From: Pseudomonas fuscovaginae SE-1
Lineage (GTDB): Bacteria; Pseudomonadota; Gammaproteobacteria; Pseudomonadales; Pseudomonadaceae
Direction: 5' to 3'
Assembly: GCF_000364705.1 (NCBI RefSeq)
Contig: NZ_AQOH01000375.1
Coordinates: 1 to 38,570, forward strand
Length of the DNA stretch: 38,570 nt
Shown: piece by piece, positions 23,869 through 31,190 of the stretch
How the letters are laid out: each line of letters starts with the position of its first letter
Position numbering within the stretch: position 1 is the first letter of the stretch
The notes under the pieces: generated by a model
The model's input: only the letters and a program-made list of their open reading frames with translations
Told to the model about the DNA's origin: nothing
Database searches by the model: none
Translations under genes and position numbers: made by a program

Positions 23869-23887
23869 AATGCGATTGGTTTGCATT
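23869..23887. promoter_or_regulatory. Candidate Fur box between receptor and AraC regulator
   Basis: The 19-bp sequence AATGCGATTGGTTTGCATT has dyad ends (AATGC / GCATT) and resembles Pseudomonas Fur sites of the AATGnnAATnnTTnnCATT form. It is 27 bp upstream of the receptor ATG, within the divergent promoter region, and the flanks are AT-rich. Identification is by eye. Confidence 0.5.
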
Positions 23888-23991
23888 AATTTTGCCAGTC
23901 TGTTTACTGAGCTTCAGGACAACTTGTATCGATGAAAGGACAGAGTTGGCGCATTTCTGCCGCTCATGGGCCATCCGCACAAAAAGCGGCC

Positions 23992-24810
23992 ATGAACCAG
24001 CACCGCGAGTTTCCCGAGGACGCTCCAGCGCTGGTCGTGCGGGCCTACGACTATGCGTCCGGCGCCAGGCAGCAGCCCCATTCCCACGCCCGTATCCAAC
24101 TGATGTACTCGCCCAAGGGGTTGATGCGCGTCAGCACCGAAACCGGTGCCTGGACCCTCGCACCGATGCGTGCGCTGTGGATACCGGCCGGGGTCACTCA
24201 CGAAGTGCAGATGGTCGGGGAAATCTCCATGCGTTCGGTCTATCTCGACCCGCACGCGGTGCCCTGGCGCTGGGACGAATGCTGCGTGCTGACCGTGACG
24301 CCGCTGATGCGCGAGCTGATCCTGATGCTCAACGACAACCCGAGCCTGGCCGAAACACCCCGCCAGCAGGCTTCGGGGTTGCTGGTGCACCTGCTGGCCC
24401 AGGCCTCGCGCCAGACCAACAGCCTGCCCATGCCGCTCGACCGGCGCCTGCGGCGGGTCTGCGATGCCATCCTGCAAAGCCCGGACAACAACGACACCCT
24501 CGAGCAATGGGGTGAACGCATCGGCGCCAGTTCACGTACCCTGGCCCGACGGATGAAGGAAGAAACCGGCGTGACCTTCCACCACTGGCGCCTGCAGGTG
24601 CGGGTCGACGAAGCCATCTGCCGCCTGGTACAAGGCGTTTCGATCAACGAAGTGGCCCAGGCCCTCGGCTATCGCAGCTCCAGCGCCTTCATCTACATGT
24701 TCCGCAGCCTGCTGGGCAGTACACCGGCGCAGTACGTGGAAAAAATCCTTTCGGGCGCGCCAGGCCCGGCCAATGAAGACGCCGCCGCCGGGCTTGTCGG
24801 GGCTGGCTGA
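23992..24810 (+). CDS. AraC-family regulator of the siderophore operon
   Basis: A 272-aa regulator with an N-terminal cupin sensor (ARQQPHSHARIQLMYSPKG, LAPMRALWIPAGVTHEVQM) and a C-terminal AraC domain of two helix-turn-helices: DTLEQWGERIGASSRTLARRMKEETG and SINEVAQALGYRSSSAFIYMFRSLLGSTPAQY. The cupin plus AraC layout (without a histidine kinase or periplasmic part) implies binding of a small cytosolic ligand, perhaps the imported siderophore as in PchR-like control; PchR itself has a different N-terminus. It is divergent from the receptor operon. The start is uncertain: ATG at 23992 begins the conserved region, ATG at 23932 would add 20 residues. Confidence 0.9.
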   Translation: MNQHREFPEDAPALVVRAYDYASGARQQPHSHARIQLMYSPKGLMRVSTETGAWTLAPMRALWIPAGVTHEVQMVGEISMRSVYLDPHAVPWRWDECCVLTVTPLMRELILMLNDNPSLAETPRQQASGLLVHLLAQASRQTNSLPMPLDRRLRRVCDAILQSPDNNDTLEQWGERIGASSRTLARRMKEETGVTFHHWRLQVRVDEAICRLVQGVSINEVAQALGYRSSSAFIYMFRSLLGSTPAQYVEKILSGAPGPANEDAAAGLVGAG

Positions 24811-25154
24811 ACGGCATTGACGGACATATCCCGCAGCCCTGCGCAAGCCAACGGTTACGGACAAACCGGGTGGCCCTTTCCCAGCCGAGGCGAGGAAATC
24901 ACCGACTAGCCCACCCCGCCACAGCGGAGCAATCATCTGCTCTGGTTCGCTGTCGTCGACAGCACCTGCCCACGTGGTCGCGATCCTTGAGGCCACGGTA
25001 CGCCTACGCGTATTGATCGCCTGAAGTTCGCTCAGTATTCGGAAGCGCGAACGGTCGTCGATACCCTCGCCGACCGAATACACCACATCCCCCCTGACGG
25101 AGACCCCTGCCGTCAGGCGGTGTCTGCGTCGTTCGCGAATGAAAAGGAGACACC
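24811..25154. other. Intergenic region without recognisable gene
   Basis: 344 bp between two plus-strand genes. The only clear structure is a hairpin with 8-bp arms CCTGACGG (25093-25100) and CCGTCAGG (25110-25117), about 40 bp before the next gene and without a T-run. It could be a leader structure of that gene. No ORF with a ribosome site was seen. Confidence 0.4.
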
Positions 25155-25649
25155 ATGGATGCAAAAGCCTCGCTGCACGAACTGCTGGCAGCGTTCACAT
25201 CAGACCTGAAAAACACTGAAAAACACCTGAAACAGTCGATTACGGATGTAGGAAGCGAGTTTCGTGGCTCCCTTAACAATATCCATAAAGCACTCAAGGA
25301 ACAGGGTAAGGAAGTGCAGAGCCGGCTTGAACGGCAAGGCGAGCAGATCGCCGCTATCCACACCTTCATCGGCGAGCAGTTCAACGAACTCCGCTGGTCG
25401 AGGGAGACAGCGGCCGGCGATCCTTGCGGTGCAACCGAAAGGAAAGTCCCTGACCTTCCCGACGTTGGGCCGGTCGATCAGTTGGAGGAGATCATCGACG
25501 AGAGAAGTGTTCGTCTGGAGGCCGCCATCCGGGGTCTCAATTCGAAAAACCGACTCATCCAATGGCAATTGGGGATCGTGGCCTTCAGCGTGGCATTGCC
25601 CTACGTGCACCTCGCTTTCGAACGGTTCCTGGCGCTATGCCAGCTTTGA
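25155..25649 (+). CDS. Hypothetical membrane-anchored coiled-coil protein
   Basis: This 164-aa protein has a strong ribosome site (AAGGAG, 6 nt before the ATG). Residues about 1-75 form an amphipathic helix with coiled-coil character (HELLAAFTSDLKNTEKHLKQ, RGSLNNIHKALKEQGKEVQS). An acidic, Pro-containing linker (KVPDLPDVGPVDQLEEIIDE) follows, and one C-terminal hydrophobic helix (WQLGIVAFSVALPYVHLAF). This is the plan of a tail-anchored protein with its bulk in the cytosol. No family was recognised. It stands alone between the siderophore locus and a convergent glutathione transferase and ends in a good terminator. Confidence 0.7.
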   Translation: MDAKASLHELLAAFTSDLKNTEKHLKQSITDVGSEFRGSLNNIHKALKEQGKEVQSRLERQGEQIAAIHTFIGEQFNELRWSRETAAGDPCGATERKVPDLPDVGPVDQLEEIIDERSVRLEAAIRGLNSKNRLIQWQLGIVAFSVALPYVHLAFERFLALCQL

Positions 25650-25687
25650 CCCACCGCTGTACCTCGGGCTGACCGAGGTCGCTTGAC

Positions 25688-25721
25688 CCTTTGCTCGCCC
25701 ACCCGGGCGAGCAAAGGTTTT
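25688..25721 (+). terminator. Rho-independent terminator between convergent genes
   Basis: A 13-bp perfect stem (CCTTTGCTCGCCC / GGGCGAGCAAAGG, loop ACCC) followed by TTTT on the plus strand. It ends the coiled-coil gene 39 bp after its stop and sits 17 bp from the stop of the convergent yghU gene. Confidence 0.88.
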
Positions 25722-25738
25722 CCCCGAAGGGCATGCCG

Positions 25739-26617
25739 TCAAGCCCGAGCGGCAGCCAGCTTGTCTTCGGTACGGGTATCGAAGTCCGTAGCGTCATGCC
25801 GCTCGCGCAGTTGGCTGGACAGCTCCCCGGACACACGGTTGACCATCCGCCCCCGCTGTACCGCGGGACGAGCATCGATGGCCTCGGCCCAACGCTGCAC
25901 GTTCGGATACTCGTGTACCGACAGGAACTCTGCCGCCTCGTAGAGCCGCCCCTTCACCAGGCCACCGTACCAGGGCCAGATGGCGATATCGGCGATGGTG
26001 TATTCATTGCCGGCGATGTACTCGGTGACCGCCAACTGCCGTTCCAGCACGTCGAGCTGGCGCTTGGTTTCCATGGCGAAGCGGTTGATCGCGTATTCGA
26101 TCTTCATCGGTGCATAGGCGTAGAAGTGCCCGAAGCCACCGCCCAGGTAGGGCGCGCTGCCCATCTGCCAGAACAGCCAGGACAGGCACTCGGCACGCGC
26201 CGACGGCTCGCTCGGCAGGAACGCGCCGAATTTCTCCGCCAGGTATTGCAGGATCGCCCCGGACTCGAACACCCGGATGGGCTTGGCCCCGCTGCGGTCG
26301 AGCAGCGCCGGGATCTTGGAGTTCGGGTTCACCGCGACGAAACCGCTGCCGAACTGCTCGCCTTCACCGATGCGGATCAGCCAGGCATCGTATTCGGCCC
26401 CCTCGTGCCCGAGCGCCAGCAATTCCTCCAGCAGGATGGTGACCTTCTGCCCGTTGGGGGTGGCCAGGGAGTACAACTGCAACGGGTGACGACCGACCGG
26501 CAGCTCCTTGTCATGGGTCGCGCCGGCGATGGGCCGGTTGATGTTGGCGAACTTGCCGCCATTCTCGGTATCCCAGGTCCAGACCTTGGGCGGCTGGTAA
26601 TCCGATGAATCACTCAT
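25739..26617 (-). CDS. yghU: Glutathione-dependent disulfide-bond oxidoreductase (YghU-type GST)
   Basis: This 292-aa protein is a Nu-class glutathione transferase of the YghU/YfcG group, which reduces disulfides such as 2-hydroxyethyl disulfide using glutathione. The long N-terminal extension (YQPPKVWTWDTENGGKFANI, NRPIAGATHDKELPVG) is specific to YghU. The thioredoxin-like domain has LATPNGQKVTILLEELL (a Thr/Asn active site instead of Tyr/Ser/Cys), NPNSKIPALLD with the cis-Pro, and FESGAILQYLAEKFG. The all-helical domain contains MGSAPYLGGGFGHFYAYAP and YTIADIAIWPWYGGL. The ATG at 26617 has AAGGAG. It lies downstream of, and in the same direction as, a LysR gene, with a 57-bp gap. Confidence 0.95.
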   Translation of the reverse strand: MSDSSDYQPPKVWTWDTENGGKFANINRPIAGATHDKELPVGRHPLQLYSLATPNGQKVTILLEELLALGHEGAEYDAWLIRIGEGEQFGSGFVAVNPNSKIPALLDRSGAKPIRVFESGAILQYLAEKFGAFLPSEPSARAECLSWLFWQMGSAPYLGGGFGHFYAYAPMKIEYAINRFAMETKRQLDVLERQLAVTEYIAGNEYTIADIAIWPWYGGLVKGRLYEAAEFLSVHEYPNVQRWAEAIDARPAVQRGRMVNRVSGELSSQLRERHDATDFDTRTEDKLAAARA

Positions 26618-26674
26618 GTTCGGTACTCCTTGGTTTCCAATGGGTAAAGCGTTGGCGTGCCAGGGTACGAACCC

Positions 26675-27637
26675 CTAGCGCACCGTTGAATTGTCATTTC
26701 TGCGTGAGTACAGACAGTCCTGTGCCAGGGTCGCCCGCATCAGCGTGGCTTCCTGCTCCAGCCGCTCGCACATGAAGTCGACGAACACGCGGATCTTGCG
26801 CGACAGTTGCCGGCTCGACGGCCAGACGATGCTCAGCGTGTCCGGGGGAATCAGGTAGCCATGCAGCAGGCAGTGCAGCGAGCCGTCGGCCAGGGCCTCG
26901 CGGGCCAGGAAATCGGGGAGGGTGCCCAGGCCGAAGCCCTTGAGCAACGCCGCCCGGACCATTTCCATGTTGTTGCTGACCATCACCGTGCGGGTCCGCG
27001 GCTCGCGTGCACCCTCCTCGCGCAGCAGCGGGAAGTCCAGCAACTTGCCGTTCTTGAAGTAGCGAAAGCGAACCGCCAGGTGGCCGTCCAGCTCGGCCGG
27101 GGTCTGTGGCACGCCATGCCGGTCCAGATAGGACGAAGCCGCGCACAGCACCGGCTGCACGCCGGGCAACGGGCGGTGCATCAGGCGCGAGTCCGGCAGC
27201 TCGCCACTGCGGATGACCACGTCCACCCCCTCCTCGATCACATCCACCAGCTTGTCGCTGAAATCCAGGTCCAGTTCGATCTCGGGATAGGCCTCCATGA
27301 ACGCGATCAACACCGTCTGGAACAGGTGGTAACTGGCCGCCGGCATGCTCACGCGCAGGCGCCCGCGCGGGATTTCGGTGGACTGCGACAAGGTCGCCTG
27401 GGCATCGTCCAGCTCATCGAGGATACGTCGGCAGCGCTCCTGGAACACCCGGCCCTCGTCGGTCAGGCTGAGGCTGCGGGTCGAACGCTGGAACAGCCGG
27501 ACGCCCAACTGCTGCTCGAGCCGGGTCACGCCCTTGCCCACGGCCGACGCCGACAACCCCAGCGCTCGGCCGGCCGCGACGAAACTGCCCAGTTCCGCTG
27601 TGCGGATGAAAGACATCAAGCCACTGAGTCGGTCCAC
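26675..27637 (-). CDS. LysR-family transcriptional regulator
   Basis: A 320-aa LysR regulator. The N-terminal winged HTH reads FIRTAELGSFVAAGRALGLSASAVGKGVTRLEQQLG, with FQRSTRSLSLTDEGRVFQERC as the wing and linker helix. The C-terminal type-2 periplasmic-binding-like domain includes GRLRVSMPAASYHLFQTVL and VDVVIRSGELPDSRLMHRPL. The CrgA/YafC-like subgroup is likely. The start chosen is GTG at 27637 (reads VDRLSGLMSF) with GGAGGG just upstream; the ATG at 27649 would include the ribosome site in the coding sequence. It is divergent from an MFS gene, with a T-N11-A dyad between, so that transporter is its probable target. The inducer is unknown. Confidence 0.9.
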   Translation of the reverse strand: MDRLSGLMSFIRTAELGSFVAAGRALGLSASAVGKGVTRLEQQLGVRLFQRSTRSLSLTDEGRVFQERCRRILDELDDAQATLSQSTEIPRGRLRVSMPAASYHLFQTVLIAFMEAYPEIELDLDFSDKLVDVIEEGVDVVIRSGELPDSRLMHRPLPGVQPVLCAASSYLDRHGVPQTPAELDGHLAVRFRYFKNGKLLDFPLLREEGAREPRTRTVMVSNNMEMVRAALLKGFGLGTLPDFLAREALADGSLHCLLHGYLIPPDTLSIVWPSSRQLSRKIRVFVDFMCERLEQEATLMRATLAQDCLYSRRNDNSTVR

Positions 27638-27660
27638 CAGCCCTCCCATTCGATCGTTTT

Positions 27661-27679
27661 ATTCCGTTATAGGCGGAAT
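27661..27679. promoter_or_regulatory. Candidate LysR operator between lysR and MFS genes
   Basis: ATTCCG (27661-27666) and CGGAAT (27674-27679) form a perfect 6-bp dyad around a 7-bp AT-rich spacer, with the T-N11-A core that LysR regulators recognise. It is 24 bp from the LysR start codon and 137 bp from the MFS start. Confidence 0.5.
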
Positions 27680-27815
27680 TCTTACCGTTTTTAACTCGAT
27701 TACCCGTTCCTTATCATCCTTGCACGTTCTGTCGACCACGGTAAACCACCGGAGAGTCGACGTGGTTACCTTCAACTCCGGGTGCGCCATCGGCCCGACA
27801 CAAGGATGCAACTTC

Positions 27816-29345
27816 ATGTCCACCCTACTGCTGCAGCAACGGCTGATCCTGCTGGCGGTGTGCATCACCGCCATCACCATGCCCTTCAACTTCACCGCCC
27901 CCGCCGTCGCCCTGCCGGCCATCGGCCAATCCTTCGGCGGCTCGCCCATGGAACTGAGCTGGGTGACCAATGCCTTCATGCTGACCTTCGGCAGTTGCCT
28001 GATGCTCGCCGGTACATTGGCTGACAGCTATGGTCGTAAAAAGATCTTCATCGGCGGTGTCAGTGCCTTCGCCCTCCTCGCCGCGATCCTGCCTTTCGCA
28101 CCCAGCCTGGTGCTGTTCGACGTGCTGCGCGGCGCCCAGGGCCTGGCCGCCGCGCTGGCCTTCTCCGGCGGCATGTCGGCGCTGGCCCAGGTGTTCGACG
28201 GCCCGGGCCGTCTGCGCGCATTCAGTTTCGTCGGTACCAGCTTCGGCATCGGCCTGGCCGTTGGTCCGGTGGTGGCCGGCGCCATTATCGAGGCGTTCAA
28301 CTGGCAACTGATGTTCCTGCTGATCACCGCGCTGGCCGTGATATCCCTGGTGCTGGCCGGCCGCTACATGCCCGAGTCGCGCAATCCCGACGCGGCCGGT
28401 ATCGACTGGCCCGGCGCCCTGACCTTCACCTGGGCACTGGGAATCTTCACCTTCGCCATTCTCGAAGTACCGGAGAGCAGTTGGACCAACCCGTTGGTGC
28501 TCGGACTGTTCGCCGTGGCGCTGCTGTCCTTCGTCGCTTTCGTCGCGATCGAAAAGCGCGTGGCCCAACCCATGCTCGACCTGAGCCTGTTTCGTTACCC
28601 GCGTTTCGTCGGCGTGCAGTTGCTCGCGGCCGCCCCGGCCTATTCGTTCGTGGTGCTGCTGATTCTGCTGCCGATCCGTTTCGTCGGTATCGAAGGCATG
28701 AGTGCGATCGCCGCCGGCTGGCTGCTGATCGCCCTGTCGGCTCCGCTGCTGGTGCTGCCGATCGTTGCCGGCCATCTGAGCCGCTGGCTGTCGCCGTCGA
28801 CCTTGTCCGGCACCGGCCTGCTGGTCTGCGCCGCCGGGCTGTACTGGCTCGGCCAGGTACCGGTGGGCGGCGGCGCCACTGAACTGGCCTGGCCGATGCT
28901 GGTGATCGGCACCGGCATCAGCCTGCCCTGGGGACTGATGGATGGCATGGCGGTGAGCGTGGTACCCAAGGAACGCGCCGGCATGGCGACCGGCATCTTC
29001 AGCACCACCCGGGTGGCCGGCGAAGGCGTGGCGATCGCCGTGGTCACCGCGCTGCTGTCGGCCTACACCGCCGGCAACCTGGCCGGGGCGGCGGATGGCG
29101 ACCTGGCCAATGTGGCCGGCGCCGCGCAACACCTGGCCACCGGCAACCTGGCCGGCGCCGAACGACTGCTGCCGGATGCCGGGCGTGAAGTCCTGGCCGC
29201 CGCCTACAGTGCCGCATTCAGCAGCCTGCTGTGGGTACTGACCCTCATCACGGTGCTGACGGCAGCGGTGGTGTTCCTGTTCCTGGACCGGGGAGCCGCC
29301 GAGGACACAACGGCCGACGACGCGACACTGGACCACGCAGCCTGA
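27816..29345 (+). CDS. MFS drug/proton antiporter (DHA2, 14-helix type)
   Basis: A 509-aa inner-membrane transporter with about 14 hydrophobic segments. It begins RLILLAVCITAITMPFNFTAPAVALPAIG (motif D-like, LPAIG), then WVTNAFMLTFGSCLMLAGTLADSYGRKK (motif A), FVGTSFGIGLAVGPVVAGAI (the antiporter motif C, GxxxGPxxGG-like) and a long final segment. This is the EmrB/QacA plan of multidrug efflux. The start at 27816 has AAGGA; longer frames upstream overlap the lysR promoter. The stretch GNLAGAADGDLANVAGAAQHLATGNLAGAE (29068-29157) has an internal repeat of GNLAGA in a loop. It is divergent from lysR and convergent with tetR, ending 3 bp from its stop. No membrane-fusion partner is adjacent. Substrate unknown. 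Confidence 0.9.
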   Translation: MSTLLLQQRLILLAVCITAITMPFNFTAPAVALPAIGQSFGGSPMELSWVTNAFMLTFGSCLMLAGTLADSYGRKKIFIGGVSAFALLAAILPFAPSLVLFDVLRGAQGLAAALAFSGGMSALAQVFDGPGRLRAFSFVGTSFGIGLAVGPVVAGAIIEAFNWQLMFLLITALAVISLVLAGRYMPESRNPDAAGIDWPGALTFTWALGIFTFAILEVPESSWTNPLVLGLFAVALLSFVAFVAIEKRVAQPMLDLSLFRYPRFVGVQLLAAAPAYSFVVLLILLPIRFVGIEGMSAIAAGWLLIALSAPLLVLPIVAGHLSRWLSPSTLSGTGLLVCAAGLYWLGQVPVGGGATELAWPMLVIGTGISLPWGLMDGMAVSVVPKERAGMATGIFSTTRVAGEGVAIAVVTALLSAYTAGNLAGAADGDLANVAGAAQHLATGNLAGAERLLPDAGREVLAAAYSAAFSSLLWVLTLITVLTAAVVFLFLDRGAAEDTTADDATLDHAA

Positions 29346-29348
29346 CGC

Positions 29349-29990
29349 TCAGGCGTCCTCGACCGCTCCGAGGCCTTTCAGGTAGGCGCAGAACATGTCC
29401 GCCATGGCCTCGGCGTAAACCTCGATCTCAGTCTCGGTCCGTGGGCTTTCCGAATAGGTCTTGCCCACGGAACCGAGGGTCATGCCGATCAACTCGCAGG
29501 CCAATGCCCGAGTGACCGCCGAGGCCTCGGGCAAGGTCTCCTGCAAAAACCACTCGAAGATACGCTGGCCCGCCGCCCGAACCTCACGGGCCTGCGGGGC
29601 ATCGCGATACAGCGGTGCCGCGTCACTGAGCGCCACGCGCACCGCGGCCTCATCGCATTCGGAACGGACAAACGCGTGCACCAGGCGGCGCAGGCGCGTC
29701 AGTGGCGGATGCCCGCGGTCTTCGAGGATGCCGCAAAGCATCGCGCTGGTCTGTTGCCACTCATCACGCTGCAGGCGAAACAGAATCGCCGCCTTGTTCG
29801 GAAAGTACTGATACACCGAACCGACACTGACACCGGCCCGTTCCGCCACGCGGGTCGTGGTGAAGCGATGCATGCCCTCCTGCGCCAAAACCTGAACAGC
29901 CGCCTGCAGAATGGCTGCCACCAGATCATTGGAACGTGCCTGTTGAGGCTCCTTGCGTGAAGTAATCCGCGGGTTCTGGCGTTCGCTCAT
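29349..29990 (-). CDS. TetR-family transcriptional repressor
   Basis: A 213-aa TetR regulator. After a basic N-terminal arm (SERQNPRITSRKEPQQARS), the HTH lies at about residues 25-70: AAILQAAVQVLAQEGMHRF, TTTRVAERAGVSVGSVYQYF and PNKAAILFRLQ. The rest is an all-helical ligand/dimer domain (WFLQETLPEASAVTRALACELIG). The ATG at 29990 was taken as the start; longer frames run back through the methyltransferase gene and are artefacts. It is divergent from an O-methyltransferase gene with three AATGCGAA boxes between, so that gene and its own are the probable targets. Convergent with the MFS gene, 3 bp apart. Confidence 0.9.
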   Translation of the reverse strand: MSERQNPRITSRKEPQQARSNDLVAAILQAAVQVLAQEGMHRFTTTRVAERAGVSVGSVYQYFPNKAAILFRLQRDEWQQTSAMLCGILEDRGHPPLTRLRRLVHAFVRSECDEAAVRVALSDAAPLYRDAPQAREVRAAGQRIFEWFLQETLPEASAVTRALACELIGMTLGSVGKTYSESPRTETEIEVYAEAMADMFCAYLKGLGAVEDA

Positions 29991-30003
29991 GGGAATGGCT
30001 CGC

Positions 30004-30043
30004 AATGCGAATAGAAAATGCGAAGGTTCATTCGCATTATAAC
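30004..30043. promoter_or_regulatory. Candidate TetR operator and methyltransferase promoter
   Basis: AATGCGAA occurs at 30004-30011 and 30017-30024, and its complement TTCGCATT at 30031-30038. The last two form a perfect 8-bp dyad with a 6-bp spacer. A TATAAC (30038-30043) adjoining the dyad can act as the -10 box of the methyltransferase gene, so repressor binding would block transcription. Confidence 0.55.
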
Positions 30044-30071
30044 CACTCACCCAACACGCCAGGAAAACCCC

Positions 30072-30737
30072 ATGAGCACCCTGACCCAAGCCCCCCTCGC
30101 CGCCCTGCTGGAGCGCCTGTTCACCGAGGCTGAAGCGAGCTCGCCCATGAACAGTTCGGCCTTCGCCAGTGTCTCGGGCGAAGAGCGCGACCGACTGATG
30201 CGCAGCAAGACCGACTACCTGGAGCTCTACACGCAGTTGAAAGACTTCCCGCTGGCCGTCTCCCGGGAAACCGGCGCCCTGCTCTACCTGCTGGCCCGCA
30301 GCGGCAACGCCCGGAACATCGTCGAATTCGGCACCTCGTTCGGCATTTCCACCCTGCACCTGGCCGCCGCCCTGCGCGATAACGGCGGCGGACGCCTGAT
30401 CAGCAGCGAATTCGAGCCGTCCAAGGTGGAACAGGCGAAGAAGAATCTCGCCGCCGGTGAATTGGGCGACCTGGTGGAGATTCGCGTGGGCGACGCCTTG
30501 CAGACCCTGGCGACGGACCTGCCGGAGCGGATCGACCTGGTCCTGCTCGACGGTGCCAAGGCACTGTACCCGCAGATCCTGGCCTTGCTGGAAAGCCGCC
30601 TGAGGCCGGGCGCGCTGATCATCGCCGACAACGCCGACTACAGCCCCGAGTACCTGGCGCGGGTCCGCGGTGACGGCTCGGGCTATCTGTCCGTGCCCTT
30701 CGCCGAGGATGTCGAACTGTCCATGCGCCTGGGCTAG
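30072..30737 (+). CDS. SAM-dependent O-methyltransferase (class I, family 3)
   Basis: A 221-aa enzyme with the O-methyltransferase-3/CCoAOMT-like fold. Residues about 53-65 (YLELYTQLKDFPLAV) precede motif I IVEFGTSFGISTLHLAAAL, which binds SAM, then RLISSEFEPSKVEQAKKNLAA (acidic residue for the ribose), LVLLDGAKALYPQILALLE (metal-binding Asp region) and PGALIIADNADYSPEYL. It probably methylates a catechol-like or other small hydroxylated compound, or detoxifies one. The start at 30072 has AGGA; the earlier ATG at 30018 lies within the operator. Controlled by the divergent TetR gene (inference). The substrate is not determined. Confidence 0.88.
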   Translation: MSTLTQAPLAALLERLFTEAEASSPMNSSAFASVSGEERDRLMRSKTDYLELYTQLKDFPLAVSRETGALLYLLARSGNARNIVEFGTSFGISTLHLAAALRDNGGGRLISSEFEPSKVEQAKKNLAAGELGDLVEIRVGDALQTLATDLPERIDLVLLDGAKALYPQILALLESRLRPGALIIADNADYSPEYLARVRGDGSGYLSVPFAEDVELSMRLG

Positions 30738-31190
30738 CCCCCTCCTGCCTGGGCCCCCTTGTGGGAGATTCCATGGTTCTGCGCAAGACTTGAGGGCCTC
30801 TTCGCGGCGGTCCGACGTTACGGTGAGTCCTGCGCCCACCAGATACGAGCCAGGCGCGATCTCTGTGGGGTTACGGTGAGTCTGCTCCCACAAGATACGA
30901 GCCTGACGCAATCTCTGTGGGAGCCGGCCGGGCGGCGCTCCGCTTGCTGGCGATCCGCCACAGGCGGCCATTCAGCCCACTCAGCGGCGCCCGGCACCCA
31001 CTCTCACCAGCATGTCCACTGCCTGCGACAAACGGCCGTCCATGCGTCGCCTTGATCGAGCGTACGGCCAACGGGCGAGTCACAACCTGAGCATCGCCAC
31101 GGCCGAGAGCGGCAGCGGCATGTGGCTATGCCCCAAGGTCGCCAGGCCATCCGGCCAGGCCGATGATCCTTATCGTCAAGGAGCTCAACC
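30738..31190. other. Intergenic region with degenerate REP sequences and a tandem repeat
   Basis: 453 bp with no credible ORF. Contents: partial REP sequences (CTTGTGGGAG near 30769, GTGGGAGCCGG at 30917-30927 and CTTGCTGGCGAT at 30942-30953, interrupted by an insert), and a 53-bp direct tandem repeat (listed separately). The last 15 bp carry the AAGGAG of the PL7 gene. Confidence 0.5.
30818..30922. repeat. 53-bp imperfect direct tandem repeat
   Basis: Two units, 30818-30870 and 30871-30922, each starting TTACGGTGAGTC, containing AGATACGAGCC and ending ATCTCTGTGGG. They differ at several positions and by a 1-bp indel. They look like a duplicated REP-flanking module. Confidence 0.65.

Noticed and set aside
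21437..23869. 810-aa plus-strand frame opposite the TonB receptor
   Set aside because: It mirrors the receptor codon pattern, has no domain or ribosome site and crosses two genes.
27345..27815. Longer N-terminus for the MFS transporter (666 aa)
   Set aside because: The extra residues are antisense to lysR and are hydrophilic; the ATG at 27816 has a ribosome site and starts directly before the first membrane helix.
29349..30971. 540-aa minus-strand frame reading through the methyltransferase into tetR
   Set aside because: The real TetR protein begins at 29990. The N-terminal extension is antisense to an intact methyltransferase gene and would cross the operator region.
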